64,000 bases of DNA. Source: Streptomyces griseoruber. GTDB lineage: Bacteria; Actinomycetota; Actinomycetes; Streptomycetales; Streptomycetaceae. A program made the position numbers and the translations under genes. Position 1 is the first letter of the stretch. Every line of letters begins with the position of its first letter. Of the stretch, positions 57,758-64,000 are shown piece after piece. The notes beneath the pieces were generated by a model. It was given only the letters and a program-made list of their open reading frames with translations. It was not told the origin of the DNA and made no database searches. The DNA lies in NCBI RefSeq assembly GCF_001514205.1, contig NZ_KQ948765.1:681886-745885 (forward strand), written 5' to 3'.

Positions 57758-58165
57758 GTGTACGGCGACGACGCGACGATCCGGAAGATTCTCACCGGGC
57801 TCGGTGACACCTGGGCGGTGGTGGGGCTGTCGACGAACCGGCGGCGGGCGGCGTACGGCGTCGCCGAGGTGCTGAAGCGTCACGGCAAGCGGGTCGTGCC
57901 GGTCCATCCGAAGGCGGAGACGGTGCACGGGGAGCAGGGCTACGCTTCCCTCGCGGACATCCCCTTCGAGGTGGACGTCGTGGACGTGTTCGTCAACAGC
58001 GACCTCGCCGGTGCCGTCGCCGACGAGGCGGTCGCGAAGGGCGCGCAGGCGGTGTGGTTCCAGCTGGACGTCGTCGACGAGGCGGCGTACGAGCGGACGC
58101 GCGCGGCGGGTCTGGAGATGGTGATGGACCGCTGCCCGGCGATCGAGATCCCGCGGCTGGGCTGA
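57758..58165 (+). CDS. CoA-binding domain protein
   Basis: A 135-aa protein of one CoA-binding Rossmann domain (Pfam CoA_binding_2 type). V-V-G-L-S-T-N-R near residue 20 is the nucleotide loop, and V-V-P-V-H-P-K near 48 and D-V-V-D-V-F-V-N near 78 are family strands. Q-A-V-W-F-Q-L-D and M-D-R-C-P-A-I-E near the end are conserved in the YccU group. The role is unknown; ligand binding is inferred from the family. GTG 57758 has AGGAGG six bases upstream. Confidence 0.88.
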   Translation: MYGDDATIRKILTGLGDTWAVVGLSTNRRRAAYGVAEVLKRHGKRVVPVHPKAETVHGEQGYASLADIPFEVDVVDVFVNSDLAGAVADEAVAKGAQAVWFQLDVVDEAAYERTRAAGLEMVMDRCPAIEIPRLG

Positions 58166-58220
58166 CGCCGGACCGGGCCGCCCCGGTCCCACAGGTTCCC
58201 CGGGCATGCTGGGCGCTCGT

Positions 58221-59207
58221 ATGCCTGAGAACGAGAACGAGCAGCGGGGCGAGAACGAGCACCGGGGCGGGGACGAGCCCGCCTCCGCCCGCTGCTGCAT
58301 GCCCTCCGCGGGCGGCCGCCCCGCCGACTCCGCGCGTCCGCTGCCCCTGCCGTCGGCCCGGGCCGACGCGGACGGCATGGTGGAGCTGCCCGGCGGTGCG
58401 TTCCTGATGGGCGCGGAGGACGCGGAGGGCTTTCCGGCGGACGGGGAGGGGCCCGTACGGACCGTGCGGGTGGCGCCCTTCCGGATCGACGCGTACGCCG
58501 TCAGCAACGACCGGTTCGCCGAGTTCGTCGCGGACACCGGCCATGTGACGGACGCCGAGCGGCTGGGCTGGTCGTACGTGTTCGCCGGGTTCCTGCCGGG
58601 CGCGCTGCGCCGCGGGTCGCCGCGCCCCGAGCGGACGCCCTGGTGGTGCGCGGTCTCCGGGGCGGCCTGGAACCGGCCGGAGGGGCCCGGCAGCTCACTG
58701 CGGGCGCGCGGGGACCATCCCGTCGTGCACGTGTCGTGGTTCGACGCGGCCGCCTACGCCGCGTGGGCCGGGCGGCGGCTGCCCACCGAGGCCGAGTGGG
58801 AGTACGCGGCCCGGGGCGGGCTGGAGCGCAAGCGCTATCCCTGGGGCGACGAGCTGGATCCCGGCGGGGCGTACCGCTGCAACATCTGGCGGGGCACCTT
58901 TCCGACGAGGAACACCGCCGCCGACGGCTATCGCGCGACCGCTCCCGTCGACGCGTTCGCCCCGAACGGCTTCGGGCTGTACAACGTGTCGGGCAACGTC
59001 TGGGAGTGGTGTGCGGACGCATGGTCCGCGCGCGGTGCGGAGAAGGTGATCCGGGGCGGCTCGCACCTGTGCCACGCCTCCTACTGCAATCGCTACCGCG
59101 TGGCGGCCCGCAGTGCCAACACCCCCGACAGCTCCAGCGGACATGCGGGTTTCCGCTGCGCCCAGGACGTCCCGGGGGCGGCGGACCGGTCGATAATGAC
59201 CGGGTGA
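58221..59207 (+). CDS. Formylglycine-generating enzyme (sulfatase-modifying factor)
   Basis: A 328-aa FGE-sulfatase fold protein. Conserved elements include M-V-E-L-P-G-G-A-F-L-M-G-A (about residue 55), P-V-V-H-V-S-W-F-D-A-A-A-Y and N-V-W-E-W-C. The copper-binding Cys pair lies in H-L-C-H-A-S-Y-C-N-R-Y (about 285-295), as in S. coelicolor FGE. The enzyme converts a Cys of CxPxR in sulfatases to formylglycine; no sulfatase gene is in the window. ATG 58221 is chosen; ATG 58206 is an in-frame alternative. The stop overlaps the next gene by four bases. Confidence 0.93.
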   Translation: MPENENEQRGENEHRGGDEPASARCCMPSAGGRPADSARPLPLPSARADADGMVELPGGAFLMGAEDAEGFPADGEGPVRTVRVAPFRIDAYAVSNDRFAEFVADTGHVTDAERLGWSYVFAGFLPGALRRGSPRPERTPWWCAVSGAAWNRPEGPGSSLRARGDHPVVHVSWFDAAAYAAWAGRRLPTEAEWEYAARGGLERKRYPWGDELDPGGAYRCNIWRGTFPTRNTAADGYRATAPVDAFAPNGFGLYNVSGNVWEWCADAWSARGAEKVIRGGSHLCHASYCNRYRVAARSANTPDSSSGHAGFRCAQDVPGAADRSIMTG

Positions 59208-60415
59208 CCACCAACTCCCCCTCTTTCCAGCGCACTCAGGTCGTCATCGTCGGCGCGGGCCCCGCGGGGCTCACGGTCGGGAACATCCTGCGGGCCGCGT
59301 CCGTCGACTGCGTCGTCCTGGAGACGGAGAGCCGTGCGTTCATCGAGCGGCGGCCGCGGGCCGGTGTCATCGAGGAGTGGGCCGTCAACGGGCTGCGCCG
59401 ACGGGGCCTGGCCGACTATCTGCTGGCGCGCGCCCAGCGCCACACCGCCTGCGAGTTCCGCTTCGGCGGCGAGCGGTACCGCTTCTCCTACGGCGATCTG
59501 ACGGGCCGCCACCACTGGGTGTACCCACAGCCGTTGCTGGTGACCGACCTGGTCCGCGAGTACGTGGACGTACGCGGCGGTGACGCCCGGTTCTCGGTGC
59601 GCGACGTCGAGCTGCGCGATTTGGACAGCGGGCACCCCTCCGTGTCGTACACCTGCGGGGACTCCGGTGAACGGCGGATGCTCGCCTGTGACTTCGTGGT
59701 CGGCGCCGACGGTGCGCGCGGGGTCAGCAGGGCCGCGATGCCGCCGGGGCACGCCCGGACCGCCCGGCACGACTACGGCGTCGCCTGGCTGGCGCTGCTC
59801 GCCGAGGCCCCGCCGTCCTCCGACTGCGTGCTGTTCGGCGTGCACGAGAACGGCTTCGCCGGGCACATGGCCCGCAGCCCCGAGGTGACCCGCTACTACC
59901 TCCAGTGCCCGTCCGGCGACGACCCGGAGAACTGGCCCGACGACCGGATCTGGTCCGAGCTGCACGTCCGGCTCGCGGGCGGCGCGGACGCCCAGGCGCT
60001 CACCGAGGGCCCGCTGACCGAGAAACGGGTGCTCGCCCTGCACGACTACGTGGTCGAGCCGATGACGTACGGGCGGCTCTTCCTGGCCGGTGACGCGGCC
60101 CATCTGGTCGCGCCGATCGCCGCGAAGGGCATGAACCTCGCCCTGCACGACGCGTTCCTGCTGGGCGACGCGCTGGTGGCGTATCTCGACGGCGGGGACG
60201 GCGAGGGCCTGGACGGCTACTCGCAGGCGTGTCTGCGGCGGGTGTGGGACTACCAGGAGTTCTCGCAGTGGCTGTCGGAGGTGTACCACGGGACCTCCGC
60301 CAAGGATCCCTTCCGGGCGGGCACGACCTTCGCCCGGCTGCGCCGGCTGTTCACCTCGCCGGTGGCGGCCGCGGCCTTCGCCGAGCAGTACCTCGGGACC
60401 GCCGAGCACTACTGA
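59204..60415 (+). CDS. pobA: 4-hydroxybenzoate 3-monooxygenase
   Basis: A 403-aa FAD aromatic hydroxylase. It turns 4-hydroxybenzoate into protocatechuate using NADPH and O2. G-A-G-P-A-G-L (residues 15-21) binds FAD, V-G-A-D-G-A-R-G-V-S-R is the DG motif near 168, and L-A-G-D-A-A-H-L-V-A-P near 290 is the GD motif. R-R-P-R-A-G-V-I-E near 48 and the overall length match PobA. GTG 59204 overlaps the FGE stop (GTGA), an unusual partner. No other protocatechuate genes are nearby. Confidence 0.9.
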   Translation: MTTNSPSFQRTQVVIVGAGPAGLTVGNILRAASVDCVVLETESRAFIERRPRAGVIEEWAVNGLRRRGLADYLLARAQRHTACEFRFGGERYRFSYGDLTGRHHWVYPQPLLVTDLVREYVDVRGGDARFSVRDVELRDLDSGHPSVSYTCGDSGERRMLACDFVVGADGARGVSRAAMPPGHARTARHDYGVAWLALLAEAPPSSDCVLFGVHENGFAGHMARSPEVTRYYLQCPSGDDPENWPDDRIWSELHVRLAGGADAQALTEGPLTEKRVLALHDYVVEPMTYGRLFLAGDAAHLVAPIAAKGMNLALHDAFLLGDALVAYLDGGDGEGLDGYSQACLRRVWDYQEFSQWLSEVYHGTSAKDPFRAGTTFARLRRLFTSPVAAAAFAEQYLGTAEHY

Positions 60416-60430
60416 GCGGTGCCCGGCCGG

Positions 60431-60790
60431 TCAGTCGTGCACGGGCTCGTCGCCGAGCCGGTGGTCGGCCACGTTCAGGGCCTCGCCCACCAGCCGGCGC
60501 AGATGGCCGTCGGAGAGCGAGTAGATCACCCGGCGGCCCTCCTTGCGGGTGTGCACGAGCCCGGCCAGCCGCAGCCGGGCCAGATGCTGGCTGACCGCCG
60601 GCCGGGCCGCCCCGCACACCTCCGTCAGCGTGGTCACATCGGCCTCGCCCGAGGTCAGCGCGTGCAGCAGGGTGAGCCGGGTGCGGTCGCCGAGCAGGGC
60701 GAGCAGCTCGGCGGCGAGCGCGAGCTGCTCCTCGCCGGGGGTGCGCGGATGCGCATGGTGCGCAGGTGACAGGTGCATGCGTGCGCTCAT
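60431..60790 (-). CDS. ArsR/SmtB-family metalloregulator (NmtR-like)
   Basis: A 119-aa winged-helix repressor. The recognition helix is R-P-A-V-S-Q-H-L-A-R-L and the wing E-G-R-R-V-I-Y-S-L. The alpha-5 metal site S-D-G-H ... A-D-H keeps three of the four NmtR Ni/Co ligands (Asp, His, His), with Val at the fourth. The His-rich N-terminus may add ligands. Like NmtR it probably senses Ni or Co. ATG 60790 overlaps a TGCGT-N8-ACGCA inverted repeat (60778-60795) that could be the operator. It is divergent from a CDF exporter, the likely target. Confidence 0.85.
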   Translation of the reverse strand: MSARMHLSPAHHAHPRTPGEEQLALAAELLALLGDRTRLTLLHALTSGEADVTTLTEVCGAARPAVSQHLARLRLAGLVHTRKEGRRVIYSLSDGHLRRLVGEALNVADHRLGDEPVHD

Positions 60791-60852
60791 ACGCACATAA
60801 TGGCGGTGTGGGCGGACACGCGTCCACCCCCGGCGCAGCGGAAGGGACCGAC

Positions 60853-61926
60853 GTGAGCGAGCAGCACGACCACGACCACGAGCACGAGCACCACCACGGA
60901 CACGCGCACGAGCATCCGCACCACCACTCCCCCGGGGCATCCTCCCTCCGCCACCGCCTCTCCCATCTGCTCACCCCCCACTCGCACGAGAGCGCCGACA
61001 AGCTCGACCCGGCCCTGGAGTCCTCGGCCCGGGGCATGCGCGCGCTGTGGGTCTCGCTGGCGGTGCTGGGCGTCACGGCACTCGTCCAGGCGGCCGTGGT
61101 GGTGGTCTCGGGGTCGGTGGCTCTGCTGGGCGACACGGTGCACAACGCGGCGGACGCGCTGACCGCCGTACCGCTGGGCATCGCGTTCGTGGTGGGCCGG
61201 CGGGCGGCCACCCGCCGCTTCACCTACGGCTACGGGCGCGCGGAGGACCTGGCGGGCCTCGCGATCGTGCTGACCATCGCCGCGTCGGCGGCCTTCGCCG
61301 GGTGGACGGCGGTCGAGCGGCTGCTGGACCCCCGGCCGGTCGAACATGTCGGCGTCGTCGCGGTGGCGGCGCTGGCCGGTTTCGCGGGCAACGAGTGGGT
61401 GGCCCGGTACCGCATCCGTGTCGGCCGCTCGATCGGCTCGGCGGCACTGGTGGCGGACGGGCTGCACGCGCGCACGGACGGCTTCACCTCCCTGGCCGTG
61501 CTGCTCGGCGCGGGCGGTTCGGCGCTGGGGTGGCAGCTCGCCGACCCGGTGGTGGGGCTGGCGATCACGGTGGCGATCGCGCTGGTGCTGCGGGACGCGG
61601 CGCGGGAGGTGTTCCGGCGGGTGCTGGACGCCGTCGACCCGACGCTGGTCGACCGGGCCGAGCGCGCCCTGCTGGAGGTCGAAGGGGTGCGCGGGGTGGG
61701 CGAGTTGCGGCTGCGCTGGATCGGGCACCGACTGCGGGCCGAGGTCGCGGTCGTCGTGGACGGCGAGGCGACCGTACGCCGGGCGCACGCGATCGCCGTG
61801 CACGCGGAGCACGCGCTGCTGCACGCCGTCCCCCGGCTCACCGCGGCCCTGGTGCACGCGGATCCGGCGCCGGTGCCGGGCGAGGCGGATCCGCATCTGG
61901 CCCTCGCCCACCACACGGCGGCCTGA
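60853..61926 (+). CDS. Cation diffusion facilitator (CDF) metal exporter
   Basis: A 357-aa protein. A His-rich N-terminal tail (E-H-D-H-E-H type runs, about residues 5-30) is followed by six membrane segments. Transport-site residues are visible: H-N-A-A-D in helix 2 (about 100) and H-A-R-T-D in helix 5 (about 210). A cytoplasmic C-terminal domain ends the protein. HD-HD geometry favours Zn/Ni/Co export. GTG 60853 is preferred because GGAAGGGA precedes it; GTG 60808 is an alternative without a site. It is probably repressed by the divergent ArsR protein. Confidence 0.9.
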   Translation: MSEQHDHDHEHEHHHGHAHEHPHHHSPGASSLRHRLSHLLTPHSHESADKLDPALESSARGMRALWVSLAVLGVTALVQAAVVVVSGSVALLGDTVHNAADALTAVPLGIAFVVGRRAATRRFTYGYGRAEDLAGLAIVLTIAASAAFAGWTAVERLLDPRPVEHVGVVAVAALAGFAGNEWVARYRIRVGRSIGSAALVADGLHARTDGFTSLAVLLGAGGSALGWQLADPVVGLAITVAIALVLRDAAREVFRRVLDAVDPTLVDRAERALLEVEGVRGVGELRLRWIGHRLRAEVAVVVDGEATVRRAHAIAVHAEHALLHAVPRLTAALVHADPAPVPGEADPHLALAHHTAA

Positions 61927-61932
61927 GGACCG

Positions 61933-62487
61933 TCAGACGCCGAGCCCCTCCAGCACCACCGCGCCCGGCAGTCCGGCGAACGCCTTGCCCGGGACGAGGA
62001 GCTTGCCGCGCCGGAGTCCGCTGCCCACCAGCACCCACGGCAGGTCGACGACGGCGGAGTCCACCAGGACCGGCCAGGCGGCGGGGAGCCCGATCGGGGT
62101 GATCCCGCCGTACTCCATGCCGGTCTCCCCCACCGCCGTGTCCATCGCCGCGAAGGACGCCTTGCGGGCGCCCAGCTGCCGGCGGACCACGCCGTTGACG
62201 TCGACCCGGGTGGTGGACAGGACCACACACGCGGCGAGGGTGGTGTCCCCGCCGCGCTTGCCGGCGACGACGACACAGTTCGCGGACTTCTCCAGCAGGT
62301 CCCGGCCGTAGTGCTCGACGAAGACGGCAGTGTCGGCCCACTGCGGGTCGGTCTCGACGTAGAGGATCCGGTCGGCGGGCACGCTGCCGCCCCAGTGGCG
62401 CACGGCGTCGGCGACCGGGTCGGTCAGCTCCTCGAGGCAGTCGGGAGCGGGGGTGGCGGTGCCGAAGTCTCCGATGGGTGCGCGCAT
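61933..62487 (-). CDS. YbaK/EbsC-family aminoacyl-tRNA deacylase
   Basis: A 184-aa YbaK fold. V-V-A-G-K-R-G-G-D near 80 contains the catalytic-type Lys, with G-M-E-Y-G-G-I-T-P-I-G-L-P near 127 and V-V-D-L-P-W-V-L-V-G-S-G-L-R-R-G-K-L near 150. Enzymes of this kind edit mischarged tRNA (Cys-tRNA-Pro, Ala-tRNA-Pro and relatives) in trans; the exact substrate is not certain. The gene starts at ATG 62487 and converges on the CDF gene with six bases between stops. Confidence 0.87.
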   Translation of the reverse strand: MRAPIGDFGTATPAPDCLEELTDPVADAVRHWGGSVPADRILYVETDPQWADTAVFVEHYGRDLLEKSANCVVVAGKRGGDTTLAACVVLSTTRVDVNGVVRRQLGARKASFAAMDTAVGETGMEYGGITPIGLPAAWPVLVDSAVVDLPWVLVGSGLRRGKLLVPGKAFAGLPGAVVLEGLGV

Positions 62488-62530
62488 ACCCGCACGCTAA
62501 CAAGATCCGCCCCGCCGGGGCGTCGGCGTC

Positions 62531-63151
62531 TCAGCGCACGGGCGGGACCGAGACGGCCAGCACCAGCTCCGCCGGGACGTCACCCCGATTGCCGTAGGAG
62601 TGGGGGGCGTTGGCCTCGAAGGTGACGCTGGATCCGGCCGGGACGCGGTACTCCTCGCCCTCGACGGTGAGGGTCAGCTCGCCCGCCGTGACATGGATGA
62701 TCTCGACCGTGCCCACGGGGTGCGGGTCCGAGGCGCTGCCCTCGCCCGGCATCAGCCGCCAGTCCCACATCTCCAGCGGGCCGGGGGCCTCGGTGCCGGC
62801 GAGCAGCCGGCTGTAGCTGCCGGCGTCGGTGTGCCACAGCCGGACCACCTGGTCGGCCGGGACGACCCGCACCTTCGGCCCCTGCGCGTAGTCGAGCAGG
62901 GTGGTGACGCTGATGCCGAGCGCGTCACCGATCTTGACGACGGTCCCGATGCTCGGGTTGGTGCGGGCCTGCTCGATCTGGATGAGCATGCCCCGGCTGA
63001 CCCCCGCACGGGCGGCGAGCACGTCCAGGGTGAAGCCGCGCACCGCACGCCAGTGCTTGACGTTGCGCGCCAGGGACTGGGTCAGCAGGTCGAGGTCCGC
63101 CACATTCCGTCCAATATCCTGAAGTCCAATATCTTGAATGACAGAGTTCAT
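62531..63151 (-). CDS. XRE-family regulator with C-terminal cupin domain
   Basis: Up to 206 aa. The helix-turn-helix (about 40-85) reads F-T-L-D-V-L-A-A-R-A-G-V-S-R-G-M-L-I-Q-I-E-Q. A cupin domain (about 125-200) contains G-T-V-E-I-I-H-V-T-A-G-E-L and P-A-G-S-S-V-T-F. The start is uncertain: ATG 63151 lacks a ribosome site, and its first residues span a direct repeat that may be the operator; GTG 63103 would give 190 aa beginning at V-A-D-L-D. It is divergent from an EamA transporter, the likely target. Confidence 0.88.
   Translation of the reverse strand: MNSVIQDIGLQDIGRNVADLDLLTQSLARNVKHWRAVRGFTLDVLAARAGVSRGMLIQIEQARTNPSIGTVVKIGDALGISVTTLLDYAQGPKVRVVPADQVVRLWHTDAGSYSRLLAGTEAPGPLEMWDWRLMPGEGSASDPHPVGTVEIIHVTAGELTLTVEGEEYRVPAGSSVTFEANAPHSYGNRGDVPAELVLAVSVPPVR
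63110..63138. repeat. 15-bp tandem direct repeat between XRE-cupin and EamA genes
   Basis: TCCAATATCCTGAA (63110-63123) and TCCAATATCTTGAA (63125-63138) are direct repeats one base apart. If the regulator starts at GTG 63103 they lie in the shared promoter and could be its operator; if it starts at 63151 they encode a duplicated Q-D-I-G. Confidence 0.5.
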
Positions 63152-63208
63152 CGTGTTGCACTACCGTGGGTGCAGCCGATGGTGCACCGAACTGTACTGC
63201 GAGGGACC

Positions 63209-64000
63209 GTGACCGCACTCTTCGCCCTGGCCACCAGCCTGTTGTGGGGACTGGCCGACTTCGGCGGCGGGCTGCTGACCCGCCGGGCCCCGGCGCTGAC
63301 GGTCGTCATGGTGTCCCAGTCGATCGCGACCGTCGTCCTCGGCGTGATCGTGATCGCCACCGGCGGCTGGAGCGAGGCCGGCCCCCGTCTGTGGTTCGCG
63401 GTCGCCGCCGGGCTGGTGGGCCCGGTGGCCCTGCTCTCCTTCTACCAGGCCCTGGCCCTCGGCCCGATGGGCGTGGTCTCCCCGCTGGCCACCCTGAGCG
63501 TGGCCGTCCCCGTCTCGGTCGGCCTGGTCCTCGGCGAGCGCCCCGGCCTCCTCCAGATCGCGGGCATCGCGGTCGCCGTCCTGGGCGTGGTCCTGGCGGG
63601 CGGTCCACAGCTGCGCGGCGCGCCGGTCCAGCGGCGGGCGGTCCTGCTCACGCTGGTCGCGGCACTCGGGTTCGGCACCGTGTTCGTGCTGATCACCGAG
63701 GCGTCGACGACCCCCACCGGCCTGTTCCTCGCCCTGTTCGTGCAGCGCCTGACCAATGTGGCGGCGGGCGGAGTCGCCCTGTACGCCGCCGTCCGGCGCG
63801 GTGCCCCCGCACTCCCCGAGGGCGGACTGCGTCTCTCCGCGCTGCCGGTGTACGGCTTCGTCGGGCTCGCCGACGTCGCCGCCAACGGCACCTACGCGGT
63901 CGCCGCCCAGCACGGCCCGGTCACGGTCGCCGCCGTGCTCGCCTCGCTCTACCCCGTGGTGACGGCCCTGGCCGCTCGCGGCTTCCTGCGCGAGCGGCTG
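63209..64000 (+). CDS. EamA/DMT-family transporter (partial, cut by window end)
   Basis: The first 264 residues of a drug/metabolite transporter. It opens with L-F-A-L-A-T-S-L-L-W-G-L-A-D-F-G-G-G. The EamA repeat is visible twice: F-Y-Q-A-L-A-L-G-P-M-G-V-V-S-P-L (about 85) and Y-A-V-A-A-Q-H-G-P-V-T-V-A-A-V-L (about 235). At least eight membrane segments are visible, and two more are expected beyond the edge. The substrate is unknown. GTG 63209 has a GAGGGA site close by. It is divergent from the XRE-cupin regulator. Confidence 0.9.
   Translation, partial: MTALFALATSLLWGLADFGGGLLTRRAPALTVVMVSQSIATVVLGVIVIATGGWSEAGPRLWFAVAAGLVGPVALLSFYQALALGPMGVVSPLATLSVAVPVSVGLVLGERPGLLQIAGIAVAVLGVVLAGGPQLRGAPVQRRAVLLTLVAALGFGTVFVLITEASTTPTGLFLALFVQRLTNVAAGGVALYAAVRRGAPALPEGGLRLSALPVYGFVGLADVAANGTYAVAAQHGPVTVAAVLASLYPVVTALAARGFLRERL

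Overview
The window is a high-GC actinobacterial chromosome segment, almost certainly Streptomyces. The evidence is GC-rich third codon positions, many GTG/TTG starts, four-base ATGA/GTGA gene overlaps, and families typical of the genus: an ATP-binding anti-sigma / XRE-DUF5753 / DUF397 trio, LAL-type LuxR, DasR-era GntR and ROK regulators, formylglycine-generating enzyme and PhoD. No rRNA, tRNA or CRISPR array was seen.

Layout. 1-3.15 kb: tail of an unknown gene, a c-di-AMP (ydaO-type) riboswitch ahead of a secreted NlpC/P60 hydrolase, then the anti-sigma/XRE/DUF397 trio. 3.2-7.7 kb: complete late biotin pathway, with bioF divergent from an overlapping bioB-bioA-bioD operon; BioB carries a Cys/His-rich tail. 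7.7-12.1 kb: LAL-like regulator without its ATPase, secreted lipase, methyltransferase, and a Fic-like toxin with a ribbon-helix-helix antitoxin. 12.2-21.2 kb: MacB/FtsX-type ABC exporter, GNAT enzyme, two CorC/CNNM-type membrane proteins behind a structured leader, SGNH hydrolase, purB.

21.39-33.38 kb is the highlight: an element of about 12 kb inserted inside mug (G/T(U)-mismatch DNA glycosylase). The 5' third of mug lies at 21.2-21.39 kb and the rest at 33.38-33.79 kb; joining the two at a shared TGC restores a 194-codon frame exactly. From its right end inward the element carries a leftward operon of tyrosine recombinases (TR1, TR2 and a disrupted TR3), a small HTH protein, an 818-aa protein with eight zinc ribbons and a catalytically dead recombinase-like C-terminus, and a SUKH-like protein. 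This order matches the ginABCD operon of GInt elements, as I recall them. Cargo includes folD under a ZTP riboswitch and a methyltransferase. Two orphan integrase C-termini and a second copy of the left end show that several such elements have used this locus. TR3 has lost its catalytic core to a 1.3-kb insert (winged-helix regulator plus truncated hydrolase), so the element may be stranded.

33.8-47.9 kb returns to core genome: an ABC exporter beside a two-component system, ROK and GntR regulators, F420-type reductase, alpha/beta hydrolase, PhoD with a PHO box, an ACT-GNAT acetyltransferase, a membrane-anchored secreted protein, and a PLP trans-sulfuration enzyme divergent from an Lrp/AsnC regulator. 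48-64 kb: DUF885 hydrolase, rhodanese, SbcC/SbcD, methyltransferase, YigZ, SixA with a cysteinyl-tRNA-synthetase-like remnant, CoA-binding protein, FGE coupled to PobA, an NmtR-like ArsR divergent from a CDF exporter, YbaK, an XRE-cupin regulator and the start of an EamA transporter.
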